Assembly (NCBI RefSeq): GCF_029960665.1
Contig: NZ_JASBRB010000013.1
Location: 1 to 64,000 of the forward strand
Length of the DNA: 64,000 nucleotides
Origin: Pseudarthrobacter sp. AL07
Lineage (GTDB): Bacteria > Actinomycetota > Actinomycetes > Actinomycetales > Micrococcaceae
Direction of reading: 5' to 3'
The notes beneath the pieces were generated by a model that worked only from the letters and a program-made list of their open reading frames with translations, ran no database searches and had not been told where the DNA came from. The position numbers and the translations under genes were made by a program. This document shows positions 33,152 to 43,339 of the stretch, piece after piece; positions within the stretch are counted from its first letter, which is position 1; each line of letters opens with the position of its first letter.

Positions 33152-36100
33152 TTAGAGCTCCGAGGCCGGAACCCCAACACCCAGGATGATAGGCGCGTTG
33201 GTGGCCGCAGGCTTCTCAGCCACCGGAGCCTTGACGGACTCCGGGGCCTTGGCGGCGTGGGTGTGTCCAGCGGCAGCCGCCGGACCGGCTTCGTGATGCT
33301 CCACAGACGTGGCGTTGGCTGCGCCCTGGGCACGGCTGGCGCTCCGGTTCCGCCGGGGACGGCGGGCGCGGGGCTCCTCGGTATGGTCGGAGTAATCCTC
33401 CTCGGCCACTGCCGGCTGCTGCTGACGGGCAGCTTCGCCCGGTTGGCTTGCAGCTGCCTGGACTGCGGACGGCTCGTTTTCCACGACAGGGGCTGGCTCG
33501 CCAAGGTGGGCGAAGGCCTCCGCGAGGCGGTCAAGCGTCAGTGCCGGTGCGTGCGGCTGGTCCTCGTGATGGGCCACGAACGGCAGCACCACCTGCTCGC
33601 CGCCGAACGTCAGCACAGCGGCCGGGCGGTCGTTGGAGTCCATCGCGGGCCGCGAAGCCGGCACTGGTGCAGCCGGAGCTTGTCCCGCCGCGGCTGATGC
33701 GCGAGCCACTTCGTCGTCGTGCACGTGCGCAGCGTGGGCTGCGGCCGCAATGTTCGCAAGCGCGGCCCGCGTGGCCTCGGCCTTGGCATGGCGCTCGACG
33801 TCACTGGGTTCCGGGTGGACCGTGTGGATCTGCACCGCCGCTGCCGGTGCCGTTTCCAGTTGCTGGCCGCCACGTCCGCGGCGGCGCTTCCGGTCAGTGC
33901 GGCCACCCGGCTGGCTGTCCGTGCGCTGACTGTCCGGGCGCTGGCTGTCCGTGCGCATGCTGTCGGCGCGCTGATCGTTGATGCGCGGTTCCTGCCGGCT
34001 GTCCACCCGCTGCACGTGGTGCTCAGCGGCTACGGTATTGGCGCGGCGGTGCTCTACGGGGTCGTCGTGGGTGACGATTCCTCGGCCTGCACAGGATTCG
34101 CACTGCTCCCCGAAGACTTCCAGGAGTCCGGTACCCATGCGCTTTCGCGTCATCTGCACGAGGCCCAGCGACGTCACTTCTGCAACCTGGTGCTTGGTCC
34201 GGTCACGGCCCAGGCACTCCACCATGCGGCGAAGGACCAGGTCCCGGTTGGATTCGAGGACCATGTCGATGAAGTCGATGACGATGATGCCGCCGATGTC
34301 GCGGAGCCGGAGCTGCCGGACCACTTCTTCAGCTGCCTCGAGGTTGTTCTTGGTGACGGTTTCTTCGAGGTTGCCACCACTGCCGGTGAACTTGCCGGTG
34401 TTAACGTCCACCACGGTCATGGCTTCGGTTCGGTCAATGACCAGCGAGCCGCCCGAAGGCAGGAAGACCTTACGTTCCAGGGCCTTGTGGATCTGCTCGT
34501 CGATCCGCCACGCGGCGAAGATGTCCTGGTCCTTGGTCCACTTTTCCAGACGGCCCACGAGGTCCGGGGCAACGTACGTGACGTAGGCCTCGATGGTGTC
34601 CCAGGCCTCTTCACCCGAGACGATCAGCTTGGAGAAGTCCTCGTTGAAGACGTCACGGACCACCTTGATGGTGAGGTCCGGTTCTCCGTAGAGGAGCTCG
34701 GGCGCGAGGATCTTGGTCGACGTGGACTGGCTTTCGATGCCCTCCCACTGCGCGCGCAGCCTGTTGATGTCGTGCGTGAGCTCCTCTTCCGAGGCGCCTT
34801 CGGCAGCGGTGCGGACAATGACCCCGGCGTGCTCCGGGAGGCGGTCCTTGAGGATGCGCTTGAGCCGGTTGCGCTCGACGTCGGGCAGTTTGCGGGAGAT
34901 GCCGGTCATGGAGCCGCCGGGCACGTAGACGAGGTAGCGGCCGGGCAGCGAGATCTGGCTGGTCAGGCGTGCACCCTTGTGGCCCACGGGATCCTTGGTG
35001 ACCTGGACCAGGACGGTGTCGCCGGACTTGAGCGCGTTTTCGATCCGGCGCTGCTTGCCCTCGAGGTTAACGGCTTCCCAGTTCACTTCACCGGCATAGA
35101 GGACGGCGTTGCGGCCGCGCCCGATGTCAACAAACGCCGCTTCCATGGACGGCAGCACATTCTGCACCTTGCCGAGGTAGACGTTGCCGATCAGGGAGTC
35201 CTGCTGGGTCTTGGAGACAAAGTGCTCGGCCAGCACGCCGTCTTCGAGGACGCCGATCTGGATTCTGTCGTCGCGCTGGCGGACGATCATCTGCCGGTCC
35301 ACTGATTCGCGGCGGGCCAGGAACTCGGCCTCGGTGATGACGGTGCGGCGGCGGCCGGTATCACGGGATTCGCGGCGGCGCTGCTTCTTGGCTTCGAGGC
35401 GGGTGGAACCCTTGACGGATGTGACGCGGTTGTTGACCGGCGCTTCCGTGGCTGCACGCGGCGCACGGACGCGGGTCACCGTGTTGGGCGGGTCGTCGCC
35501 TTCTCCGCCGGTCAGTTCCAGATCCTGGTCGCCACGGCGACGACGGCGACGGCGACGGGAGGTCACGCCTTCGTCGGCCTGCCCGGCGGATTCCTCATCA
35601 GCTTCCTCGGCTGCGCCGTCTTCACCTTCGTTGTCACTGTCAGCATCACTTTCGCCGGTGCGGCTGCGTCCCCGCCGGCCACGGCTGCGGCGCCTGCGGC
35701 GGCCGCTGGCGTCGTCCGTTTCACCGTCTTCGGCTTCGTCCTCTTCCGGCTCTTCAACCACGGCGGCGGCCGGTGCCGGACGGACCGCACTGCTGAGGTC
35801 AGGGGCCTGGAAAAGCACCGACGTGGTTGACGCCGGCTCAAGGAACAGTGAACTGAACGGGCTGGCAGACTCGGCAGCACCCGGTTCTCCAGCCGGCGCG
35901 GCGGCAGCGTCGACGGCGGCCGCCTTAACGGGCGGGACGGCGGCGGTTGCTGCGGGCGCGCCGGCTTCCGCAGCTGCGGCTCCCGCTGCGTCCGGGGCCG
36001 GAATTACTGCTGCTTCGGCGGCTGCCTGCTCCTCGGGAGCTGTTAGGTCTACGGCCGTGGGGGCGGCGTCGGGGGCCGACGTTTTGCGCGTGGCAACGCG

Positions 36101-36466
36101 GCGTCGGCGGACGGGCTTGGTCTCCGTTGCAGCCTCCGGGGCTGCGGCTTCGGCGGCGGGTTCGACCACGGCAGGCTCTACGCCCGTCTCGGCAAGAACG
36201 GCGTCAGCTGTCTCCAGAACCTCAGCAGCGAAGGCCGGCAACGGTTCGGCGGTGTCCACCTTCTTACGTGCGCGGGTCCGGCGAACCGGCACCTTGGGCT
36301 CCGGCGCGGCGTCCGTCGCAGGCTCAGCCTCGACGGCGTCAGTTACGGGTGCTGCCTCCGCAGCCTTCGGCACTGCCTTCCGGCGCGTCCGGGCGACCTT
36401 CTTGGGCGCTTCGGCAACCTCGGCAACGGCTTCATCATTAACGGCTGGTGCTTGTTCGTTTTCCAT
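33152..36466 (-). CDS. rne: Ribonuclease E/G family endoribonuclease with long disordered arms
   Basis: A 1104-residue actinobacterial RNase E/G. Residues 1-380 are Ala/Glu/Pro/Val-rich and probably disordered, with Arg-rich patches (SGRRRRRSRGRRGRSR; SRRRRRRRRGDQD). The catalytic core runs about 380-795: S1 domain around GNVYLGKVQNVLPSMEAAFVDIG, the DNase-I-like active site with VVDVNTGKFTG (about 686) and GGIIVIDFIDM, and the zinc-link CESCAGRGI (about 789, two Cys in CxxC). The C-terminal 300 residues are again low complexity with a basic patch (GGRTDRKRRRGRGG). It cleaves AU-rich single-stranded RNA in mRNA decay and rRNA maturation. The start is ATG 36466 with GGAG 12 nt upstream; the frame to 36757 is not coding. 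Confidence 0.94.
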   Translation of the reverse strand: MENEQAPAVNDEAVAEVAEAPKKVARTRRKAVPKAAEAAPVTDAVEAEPATDAAPEPKVPVRRTRARKKVDTAEPLPAFAAEVLETADAVLAETGVEPAVVEPAAEAAAPEAATETKPVRRRRVATRKTSAPDAAPTAVDLTAPEEQAAAEAAVIPAPDAAGAAAAEAGAPAATAAVPPVKAAAVDAAAAPAGEPGAAESASPFSSLFLEPASTTSVLFQAPDLSSAVRPAPAAAVVEEPEEDEAEDGETDDASGRRRRRSRGRRGRSRTGESDADSDNEGEDGAAEEADEESAGQADEGVTSRRRRRRRRGDQDLELTGGEGDDPPNTVTRVRAPRAATEAPVNNRVTSVKGSTRLEAKKQRRRESRDTGRRRTVITEAEFLARRESVDRQMIVRQRDDRIQIGVLEDGVLAEHFVSKTQQDSLIGNVYLGKVQNVLPSMEAAFVDIGRGRNAVLYAGEVNWEAVNLEGKQRRIENALKSGDTVLVQVTKDPVGHKGARLTSQISLPGRYLVYVPGGSMTGISRKLPDVERNRLKRILKDRLPEHAGVIVRTAAEGASEEELTHDINRLRAQWEGIESQSTSTKILAPELLYGEPDLTIKVVRDVFNEDFSKLIVSGEEAWDTIEAYVTYVAPDLVGRLEKWTKDQDIFAAWRIDEQIHKALERKVFLPSGGSLVIDRTEAMTVVDVNTGKFTGSGGNLEETVTKNNLEAAEEVVRQLRLRDIGGIIVIDFIDMVLESNRDLVLRRMVECLGRDRTKHQVAEVTSLGLVQMTRKRMGTGLLEVFGEQCESCAGRGIVTHDDPVEHRRANTVAAEHHVQRVDSRQEPRINDQRADSMRTDSQRPDSQRTDSQPGGRTDRKRRRGRGGQQLETAPAAAVQIHTVHPEPSDVERHAKAEATRAALANIAAAAHAAHVHDDEVARASAAAGQAPAAPVPASRPAMDSNDRPAAVLTFGGEQVVLPFVAHHEDQPHAPALTLDRLAEAFAHLGEPAPVVENEPSAVQAAASQPGEAARQQQPAVAEEDYSDHTEEPRARRPRRNRSASRAQGAANATSVEHHEAGPAAAAGHTHAAKAPESVKAPVAEKPAATNAPIILGVGVPASEL

Positions 36467-36920
36467 ATGTGGCAACACTCCTGCCCCTGACGCACCGCCA
36501 CATCCGGCACCCATTGGGGCACATATTGTCAAAACCCGCGGGCGTTGACAGAAGTCAAGTGGATACTCCCAGGTTCGCACCGGCAGAGGGGTGCGGCAGC
36601 CCGTGGGAGCCGTCGGCTGTGTCCTGAAACCCGTTGTTCTACACGCCACAACCAGGTGCCGACCAATGGAATTGCGGGAAGCCGGATCAGAGAATCCGAA
36701 GCCTGCCCTGCTCATCATTGGCGGTCTTGAAACAAGCCACCGGACCGGAGTCCGCATGTGGGTCGGCCTCCAGCCATGTTCATTCTCTCACACCCGGGCT
36801 GAAAGGCGGCGGAAGCAAGGGCGACGGATCCGTAGGTGATGGCCCCGGCTGAATGCTCCTTCCAGCCGCCGGCGTTACAATCGGGGCAAGGAGCACCCGA
36901 AGCAAAGGACGCCACACACC
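36467..36920. other. Divergent intergenic region, rne and VKOR gene
   Basis: About 450 nt without a supported gene. It should hold the rne promoter and 5' leader (minus strand; a TTGACA on that strand lies near 36528) and an interrupted palindrome TTGAC-AGAA-GTCAA at 36545-36558. On the plus strand TACAAT near 36875 is a candidate -10 for the VKOR gene, with AAAGGA 11 nt before its ATG. Short frames here have no protein character. Confidence 0.45.
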
Positions 36921-37595
36921 ATGCCCAGCATTTCCTCCCACGGCACCGACACGCCGGCTGCCTCCAGTGCGGCAGAGCCGTTGCCCGACTCGCCGGGGAC
37001 TGTGCCGCCGATGGCACGTAACCGGCCGTTCGGCTGGCTGATGGTCATCACCGGCGCCATCGGCTGGCTGGCCTCGGGCACGCTGGTCCTGGAAAAGCTC
37101 GCTGTCCTCGAGGATTCGAATCACGTAACGGCCTGCGACGTGAATCCGTGGATCTCCTGCGGCCAGGTCATGCAGACCTGGCAGAGCTCCGCGTTCGGGT
37201 TCCCCAACATGTTTATCGGCATCGTGGCGTTCGCTGTCATCATCACTGTGGGCATGGCCCTGCTGTCCGGCGCCACGTTCGCCCGCTGGTACTGGGCAGG
37301 TCTCCAGACCGGCGTCACGCTCGGCTTCGCGTTTGTGGTGTGGCTTTGGTTCCAGGCCCTCTACGACATCCGCATCCTGTGCCCGTACTGCATGATCGTC
37401 TGGGCCGCGATGATACCGCTCTTCGTCTGGGTGACCATCCGCAACGTCGTCCACGGCATCATCCCCGTCCCGTCGGGTGCAGCACGTGTACTGGGTGAAT
37501 CTGGTTGGATTATCACGGCGTTGCTGTACGTGGCCGTCATCGCCACCATCTTCTTCGCGTTCATCCAGGTGTTTGCCGGAACGTCGGGCTTCTAA
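36921..37595 (+). CDS. Vitamin K epoxide reductase family membrane protein
   Basis: A 224-residue VKOR homologue with four to five transmembrane helices. It shows both Cys pairs: ACDVNPWISCG (loop pair, about 72 and 81) and the CPYC redox center near residue 155, plus FGFPNMFIGIVAF after the first pair. Bacterial VKOR re-oxidises DsbA-type thiol oxidases by passing electrons to menaquinone. The first 35 residues are a Ser/Pro/Thr-rich cytoplasmic lead. It is alone, convergent with ndk, and no DsbA fusion is present. Confidence 0.92.
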   Translation: MPSISSHGTDTPAASSAAEPLPDSPGTVPPMARNRPFGWLMVITGAIGWLASGTLVLEKLAVLEDSNHVTACDVNPWISCGQVMQTWQSSAFGFPNMFIGIVAFAVIITVGMALLSGATFARWYWAGLQTGVTLGFAFVVWLWFQALYDIRILCPYCMIVWAAMIPLFVWVTIRNVVHGIIPVPSGAARVLGESGWIITALLYVAVIATIFFAFIQVFAGTSGF

Positions 37596-37622
37596 CGCGG
37601 GCCCCTCAGCGCACCCACCAAA

Positions 37623-37720
37623 CAGCGCGAACGTACAAGCGCGAACGGACACTTGAGGCCCCGGTTTGCCGGGGCCTCAAGTGTCCGTTCGCGCTGTGGG
37701 CCTCAAGTGTCCGTTCGCGC
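37623..37720. repeat. Composite inverted and direct repeat next to ndk
   Basis: A 23-nt unit beginning GCGCGAACGGACACTTGAGG occurs forward once (37640-37662), inverted directly after (37671-37693), and inverted again 4 nt later (37698-37720). A partial forward copy (AGCGCGAAC) precedes at about 37625. The first two copies make a perfect 27-bp stem (37638-37664 with 37669-37695) around TTTG. It lies between converging VKOR and ndk genes and probably also ends both transcripts. The modular form suggests a dispersed genomic repeat family. Confidence 0.85.
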
Positions 37721-37734
37721 AGCTGGTGCGGGAC

Positions 37735-38154
37735 TTAGTCCTGGAACCAGATCTTGATTTCGCGCTCGGCGGAGTCAACGGAGTCGGAGCCGTGCACCAG
37801 GTTCTGCTGGACCTTCAGGCCCCAGTCGCGGCCGAAGTCGCCACGGATAGTGCCTGGGGCGGCAGTGGTGGGATCGGTAGTGCCGGCCAGAGACCGGAAG
37901 CCTTCAATGACACGGTGGCCTTCGAAGATCGCGGCCACCACCGGTCCGCTGAGCATAAATTCAACGAGGGGCTCGTAAAACGGCTTGCCCACGTGCTCTT
38001 CGTAGTGCTGCTCCAATAGTTCCCGGCTGGCGTCAACCTTCTTCAGTTCAGCCAGGGTGTAGCCCTTGGCCTCAATGCGGCCCAGGATGGCGCCGCTGAG
38101 GTTGCGGGCAACGCCGTCGGGCTTGATCAGTACCAGGGTGCGCTCAATGGTCAT
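37735..38154 (-). CDS. ndk: Nucleoside diphosphate kinase
   Basis: A 139-residue Ndk that exchanges terminal phosphates among nucleotides. It begins [17 protein letters not shown], and the region after [19 protein letters not shown] leads to the catalytic His in the phrase [16 protein letters not shown] (His of the HGSDS box). It follows the DUF4233 gene by 39 nt in the folC-DUF4233-ndk order shared by actinobacteria. Confidence 0.98.
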   Translation of the reverse strand: MTIERTLVLIKPDGVARNLSGAILGRIEAKGYTLAELKKVDASRELLEQHYEEHVGKPFYEPLVEFMLSGPVVAAIFEGHRVIEGFRSLAGTTDPTTAAPGTIRGDFGRDWGLKVQQNLVHGSDSVDSAEREIKIWFQD

Positions 38155-38193
38155 AGCTGCTCCAATGCGTAATGGGTGGGTTTCGGGACAATT

Positions 38194-38640
38194 CTACGAG
38201 GCTTCCGGGGCGTCCCCGTGCGAGGCGTTCCACTCAGCCTGTTCGCGTTCACGCTTTGCGGCTTCGGAATCAATCCTGATGCCGGTGCGGATTCCATACC
38301 ACCAGGCCAGGCCGAACAGCGCGCCAACAAGGAACATCATGGGCTCAACAATGCCCGTCAGGATCAGCACGATCTGCAGGATCCAGCCCAGCGCCACGCC
38401 CCACGGCCTGGACAGCACAGCGCAGGCAAGGACCATCACGACGCTCAAAGCGATGCCAATCCCCAGGATCAGCGCCGGCGGAAACTCACCGCGCTTGAGT
38501 CCGAAGACGGCCAGCGTCGCGAAGAACACCACGAACGCCTCAAGGAGCAGGACGGTGGAGGCAAACATCACCTTGGTGGACCGGCGCTTCCTGGGCATTC
38601 CCGGGCGCCATTCACGCTGGGCTTTGGTCAGCTTGGCCAT
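38194..38640 (-). CDS. DUF4233 membrane protein
   Basis: A 148-residue protein with four predicted transmembrane helices (KVMFASTVLLLEAFVVFFATLA, then FPPALILGIGIALSVVMVLA, then GWILQIVLILTGIVEPMMFL and VGALFGLAWWYGI). The start is ATG 38640, 2 nt after the folC stop, with GGAGG 7 nt upstream. DUF4233 genes sit between folC and ndk across actinobacteria; the function is unknown. Confidence 0.9.
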   Translation of the reverse strand: MAKLTKAQREWRPGMPRKRRSTKVMFASTVLLLEAFVVFFATLAVFGLKRGEFPPALILGIGIALSVVMVLACAVLSRPWGVALGWILQIVLILTGIVEPMMFLVGALFGLAWWYGIRTGIRIDSEAAKREREQAEWNASHGDAPEAS

Positions 38641-38642
38641 GC

Positions 38643-40001
38643 CTAGGCCTCCGTCTTTCCGAGCAGGATCCGCGCTTCCGCCACCAGGGTGATGGACCCC
38701 GTGACCAGGACCCCGCCGGAGAGGTCGTCGTTGGCTTCGGCTCGTTCCACGGCCCATTCGAGGGCGTCGTCGAGTTTCTCCGCGATGTGGACGTTGTCTT
38801 CGCCGAAGCCCATTTCCACAGCCAGTTCGGCCAGTTCGGCCGCGGGCACTGCCCTCGGCGAGTTGGACTGGGTAAAGCAATATTCCTGGGCAATGTCGCC
38901 CAGGGATTCCTTCAGCTGGCGCAGGATCTCTTCGGCGTCCTTCTCCTTCAGAACTCCGACCACCGGCACCAGCCGGGTGAAAGTGAAGGCCTCCTGGATG
39001 GCCTCGGCCGAAACTCGGATGCCGTCCGGGTTGTGGGCCGCGTCCACGATGATGGTGGGCGCTGTGCGGACAACCTCAAGGCGGCCCGGGGACGTGACGG
39101 ACGCTAAGGCTTCCTGGAGCACCTCGGCGTCAAGCTCCTTTTCGCCGCCGAAGAAGGCCTCGAGGGCTGCCACTGCCACTGCGGCGTTCTGGGCCTGGTG
39201 CGCGCCGTGCAGCGGCAGCAACAGTTCCGGGTAACGGCCGGCGATGCCCTGGATACTCACTACCTGGCCGCCCACGGCCACTGTCCGGGATTCGACGCCG
39301 AACTCCACGCCTTCAAACCGGAACGGGACTGCCACTTCCTTGGCTTTTTCCAGCAGCACCTGAGCAGCATCAACAGGCTGCGAGGCGCTGATGAGGTAAC
39401 CGCCTGGCTTGATGATGCCGGCCTTCTCGTAGGCAATCTCCTCCGTGGTATCGCCCAGCAGATCGGTGTGGTCCAGTGAGATAGGGGTGACCACGGAAAC
39501 GAGGCCGTCGCCCACGTTGGTGGCGTCGGTGATGCCGCCCAGGCCCACCTCGATCACGGCCACGTTGACGGGCTGGTCCGCGAAGATTGCGAAGCCCAGG
39601 ATGGTCAGACACTCGAAGTACGTGAGCCGGGGCTCCCCCGCAGCGGTAAGTTCGTCGTCGACGATCTGCAGGTACGGGCGGATCTCGTCCCAGATCCGGA
39701 CGAACGTTTCGTCAGAGACGGGGTGGCCGTCAATGCTGATCCGTTCGGTGACCTTGGACAGATGCGGGCTGGTGTAGCGGCCGGTGCTCAGGCCGTGCGC
39801 ACGCAGCCCGGCCTCAATCATCCGGGCAGTGGAGGTCTTGCCGTTGGTGCCGGTCACATGGATGATCGGGAACGCCTTGTTGGGCTCCCCCAGTACATCC
39901 ATCGCCCGGAACAGCGGCGCAAGACGAGGTTCCATCTTGTTTTCCGGTGCACGCCCCAGCAGCTCGGCGTAGACACTTTCCACGGAGAATTCGTCAGTCA
40001 T
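38643..40001 (-). CDS. folC: Bifunctional folylpolyglutamate synthase / dihydrofolate synthase
   Basis: A 452-residue Mur-ligase-type enzyme that adds glutamate to folates. The ATP loop is IHVTGTNGKTSTARM (about residue 50), followed by GRYTSPHLSKVTERIS. The central region YEKAGIIKPG and the C-terminal DAAHNPDGI motif are present. The start is ATG 40001, only 3 nt after the ileS stop, so the two are probably cotranscribed, and the DUF4233 gene follows 2 nt downstream. Confidence 0.96.
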   Translation of the reverse strand: MTDEFSVESVYAELLGRAPENKMEPRLAPLFRAMDVLGEPNKAFPIIHVTGTNGKTSTARMIEAGLRAHGLSTGRYTSPHLSKVTERISIDGHPVSDETFVRIWDEIRPYLQIVDDELTAAGEPRLTYFECLTILGFAIFADQPVNVAVIEVGLGGITDATNVGDGLVSVVTPISLDHTDLLGDTTEEIAYEKAGIIKPGGYLISASQPVDAAQVLLEKAKEVAVPFRFEGVEFGVESRTVAVGGQVVSIQGIAGRYPELLLPLHGAHQAQNAAVAVAALEAFFGGEKELDAEVLQEALASVTSPGRLEVVRTAPTIIVDAAHNPDGIRVSAEAIQEAFTFTRLVPVVGVLKEKDAEEILRQLKESLGDIAQEYCFTQSNSPRAVPAAELAELAVEMGFGEDNVHIAEKLDDALEWAVERAEANDDLSGGVLVTGSITLVAEARILLGKTEA

Positions 40002-40004
40002 TGC

Positions 40005-43000
40005 TCAGGCCTCTGCTTTTTCGACGGCAATGCGTGATTCGCCGGACTCAGCCGGAACCGTGGCCAGCTCCAGGGTCAGGGTTTCGGTCTTGACCAGCTC
40101 GGCGTTGGCCAGGAGGGCCTCCAGCACGGTGGCAACGGCGGTGACGGTGGTCCGAATCCGGTCGCTCACGTTCAGTCCGGCGTCCTTGCGTGCCTGCTGG
40201 ATGGCGCGGACCATGTCGCGTGCAGTGCCTTCGGCCTCAAGTTCTGGAGTGACTTCGGTGTTCAGGACCACGAAGCCTCCGCCCGGAAGGACAGCTACTG
40301 AAGCTGAACCGCCGTCGGACTCCGCCACTACTGTCTCCAGCGTGTATTCCTGCGGTTCCAGATCCAGGCCGCCAGCGGTGACCACGCCAGCATCGGACAC
40401 CGACCAGTCACCGGACTTGGACCCCTTGATGGCCTGCTGAACGTTCTTGCCAAGGCGCGGGCCCGCGGCGCGGGCGTTGACTACAAGCTTCTGCTCGATC
40501 CCGAACTCCTCCGGGGAGGCGCTCTCGGCGTCGAGCAGGCGGACCGAGCGGATGTTCAGTTCATCAGCGACGACGGCGGCAAAGCCTCCCAGCGCATCCG
40601 CGCCGGGTGCCACGACGGTCAGTTCCTGCAGCGGCAGGCGGACGCGGAGGTTGGCGGCCTTGCGCAGCGAGGATCCGGTGGAGCAGATCTGTTGCACGCG
40701 GTCCATTGCTTCCACCAGGGACGCGTTGGCCGGGAACAGGTCAGCGTCCGGCCAGTCAGCCAGATGCACGGAGCGTCCGCCGGTGAGGCCGCGCCAGATC
40801 TCCTCGGACACCAGTGGCAGCAGCGAGGCGGCCACGCGGCACACGGTCTCCAGCGCCGTGTAGAGCGCATCGAAGGCGTCAATGTTCTCGTCGAAGAAGC
40901 GCTGGCGGCTGCGGCGGACGTACCAGTTGGTGAGCATGTCCAGGTAGCTGCGGAGTTCGTCGCAGGCGCCGGAGATGTCGTAGCTGTCCAGCTGGGCGGT
41001 CATGTTGCGGACCAGGTCGCCGGTGTTGGCCAGCAGGTACTGGTCCAGGGTGTCGGCGTACCCGTCGTACCGGAGCTTCGCGTCGTAGCCGTTACCGCCG
41101 GATGCGGCGTTCGTGTACAGCGTGAAGAAGCTGTACACGTTCCACAGGGGCAGGATGACCTGGCGGACGCCGTCGCGGATTCCCTGTTCGGTGACCACCA
41201 GGTTGCCGCCGCGGAGGATGGGGCTGGACATCAGGAACCAGCGCATGGCGTCGGAACCATCGCGGTCCAGCACCTCGGACACGTCCGGGTAGTTGCGCAG
41301 GCTCTTGGACATTTTCTGGCCGTCCGAGCCCAGCACGATGCCGTGGCTGATGACGTTCCGGAAGGCCGGGCGGTCGAACAGTGCGGTGGAGAGGATGTGC
41401 AGCATGTAGAACCAGCCGCGGGTCTGCCCGATGTATTCCACGATGAAGTCGGCCGGGTTGTGCGTGTCGAACCACGCCTCGTTCTCGAACGGGTAGTGCA
41501 CCTGTCCGTACGGCATGGAGCCGGAGTCGAACCAGACGTCCAGGACGTCTTCTACGCGGCGCATCACGGACTGGCCTTCTTCGGGAGTCCGCGGATCGTC
41601 AGGGTTGGGGCGGGTCAGTTCGTCGATGAACGGCCGGTGCAGGTCAACCTGGCCGGCCTTGTTCAGGGGCAGGCGGCCGAAGTCCGCCTGGATTTCGGCG
41701 AGCGAACCGTAGACGTCGATGCGCGGGTATTCGGGGTCGCTGGACTGCCACACCGGGATGGGGCTGCCCCAGTAGCGGTTGCGGCTGATGGACCAGTCAC
41801 GGGCGTTGGCCAGCCACTTTCCGAACTGGCCGTCCTTGACGTTGCCGGGGATCCAGTTGATCTCCTGGTTCAGTTCGGACATCCGGTCCTTGAACTTGGT
41901 GACCTCCACGTACCAGGAGGACACCGCGCGGTAGATCAGGGGGTTGCGGCAGCGCCAGCAGTGCGGGTAGCTGTGCTCGTAACTGGCCTGGCGGACCAGT
42001 CGTCCCTGGGCGCGCAGCACCTGCGTGATGGGCTTGTTGGCCTCGAACACTTGCCGGCCCACGATGTCGTGCAGGTCGCCGTGGCTGAACAGCGGCAGGA
42101 ACTTGGCGCCTTCGTCCACGGAGAGGACCACCGGGATGCCGGCCTCTTCACAGACCTTCTGGTCCTCCTCGCCGTAGGCAGGTGCCTGGTGGACGATGCC
42201 CGTGCCGTCGGTGGTGGTGACATAGTCAGCCACGAGGAAGCGCCAGGCATTCTGGGTGCCGTACTTTTCGGTGTCGTTGAAGTCGTTCCAGAGAGGCTGG
42301 TAGGCCAGTCCCTCGAGTTCGGCGCCGGTGTGGGTGGACGTGACGGCGGCCTCGGCGGAGTCCGCATCCTCGTAGCCCAGGTCCTTCGCGTAAGCGGCCA
42401 GCAGGTCAGCGGCCAGGAGGAAGCTTCCGGTAACCGGCGCGTCCGGCGACGCGGCCTTGACGCCGTTGGGCCCGGCCGGCAGCACTGCGTAGGTGATGGA
42501 GGGCCCGACGGCGAGCGCCAGGTTGGTGGGCAGCGTCCAGGGCGTGGTGGTCCAGGCGAGCGCCTGCACGCCCGCGAGCTGCTTCGACAGCTCCGTCTCC
42601 CCTGCGGAGATGGGGAACGTCACCGTGACGGTCTGGTCCTGGCGGTTCTTGTAGACGTCGTCGTCCATGCGCAGCTCGTGGTTGGACAGGGGCGTTTCGT
42701 CCTTCCAGCAGTACGGCAGCACGCGGTAGCCGTTGTAGGTCAGGCCTTTTTCGTGCAGCTGCTTGAACGCCCACAGGACCGATTCCATGTATTCGACGTT
42801 GAGGGTCTTGTAGTCGTTGTCGAAGTCCACCCAGCGGGCCTGGCGGGTGACGTAGCTCTTCCACTCGTCCGCGTACTTCATCACGGAGGCACGGCAGGCG
42901 TCGTTGAACTTGTCGATGCCCATGGCCTCGATCTGGGTCTTGTCCGTCATGCCCAGCTGCTTCATGGCTTCCAGCTCGGCCGGCAGTCCGTGGGTGTCCC

Positions 43001-43319
43001 AGCCGAAACGGCGTTCCACACGGCGGCCGCGCTGGGTCTGGTAGCGGCCCACCAGGTCCTTGGCGTAACCGGTGAGGAGGTGCCCGTAGTGGGGCAGACC
43101 GTTGGCGAAGGGAGGACCGTCGTAGAAGACGAATTCGTTGCTGCCGGGCTGCCCGCCGGGGGCGTCGGCGCTGCGCTGGTCAATGCTGGCCTGGAAGGTG
43201 CCGTCCTGGTCCCAGTACTTCAGGATGCGCTCTTCGATTTCCGGGAACTTCACGGAGGCGGAGACACCAGCGGCAGCTGAGGCCGAAGGGGTAGCTGAGG
43301 CTTTGGGGTAATACGTCAT
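40005..43319 (-). CDS. ileS: Isoleucyl-tRNA synthetase, long type
   Basis: A 1104-residue class I synthetase that charges tRNA-Ile and edits Val-tRNA-Ile. The HIGH motif appears as GLPHYGHLL (HYGH, about residue 65), the editing CP1 domain as [15 protein letters not shown], and the KMSKS loop as [13 protein letters not shown] (about 670). The C-terminal part (850-1104) is the long anticodon-binding and extension region typical of type-2 (eukaryote-like) IleS, which is also the naturally mupirocin-tolerant type in many bacteria. The start is ATG 43319 or ATG 43328. A T-box leader lies upstream. Confidence 0.96.
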   Translation of the reverse strand: MTYYPKASATPSASAAAGVSASVKFPEIEERILKYWDQDGTFQASIDQRSADAPGGQPGSNEFVFYDGPPFANGLPHYGHLLTGYAKDLVGRYQTQRGRRVERRFGWDTHGLPAELEAMKQLGMTDKTQIEAMGIDKFNDACRASVMKYADEWKSYVTRQARWVDFDNDYKTLNVEYMESVLWAFKQLHEKGLTYNGYRVLPYCWKDETPLSNHELRMDDDVYKNRQDQTVTVTFPISAGETELSKQLAGVQALAWTTTPWTLPTNLALAVGPSITYAVLPAGPNGVKAASPDAPVTGSFLLAADLLAAYAKDLGYEDADSAEAAVTSTHTGAELEGLAYQPLWNDFNDTEKYGTQNAWRFLVADYVTTTDGTGIVHQAPAYGEEDQKVCEEAGIPVVLSVDEGAKFLPLFSHGDLHDIVGRQVFEANKPITQVLRAQGRLVRQASYEHSYPHCWRCRNPLIYRAVSSWYVEVTKFKDRMSELNQEINWIPGNVKDGQFGKWLANARDWSISRNRYWGSPIPVWQSSDPEYPRIDVYGSLAEIQADFGRLPLNKAGQVDLHRPFIDELTRPNPDDPRTPEEGQSVMRRVEDVLDVWFDSGSMPYGQVHYPFENEAWFDTHNPADFIVEYIGQTRGWFYMLHILSTALFDRPAFRNVISHGIVLGSDGQKMSKSLRNYPDVSEVLDRDGSDAMRWFLMSSPILRGGNLVVTEQGIRDGVRQVILPLWNVYSFFTLYTNAASGGNGYDAKLRYDGYADTLDQYLLANTGDLVRNMTAQLDSYDISGACDELRSYLDMLTNWYVRRSRQRFFDENIDAFDALYTALETVCRVAASLLPLVSEEIWRGLTGGRSVHLADWPDADLFPANASLVEAMDRVQQICSTGSSLRKAANLRVRLPLQELTVVAPGADALGGFAAVVADELNIRSVRLLDAESASPEEFGIEQKLVVNARAAGPRLGKNVQQAIKGSKSGDWSVSDAGVVTAGGLDLEPQEYTLETVVAESDGGSASVAVLPGGGFVVLNTEVTPELEAEGTARDMVRAIQQARKDAGLNVSDRIRTTVTAVATVLEALLANAELVKTETLTLELATVPAESGESRIAVEKAEA

Positions 43320-43339
43320 TCTCGTCATCCTGGGTTGAG

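Noticed and set aside
33719..36548. Two long plus-strand frames (528 and 454 codons)
   Set aside because: Both are shadows of rne, with Ser/Arg-rich noise-like translation.
40692..43280. Long open frame (862 codons) on the plus strand
   Set aside because: It is the exact shadow of ileS. Such long antisense frames arise from high-GC codon bias; its residues show no family features and ileS is certain.
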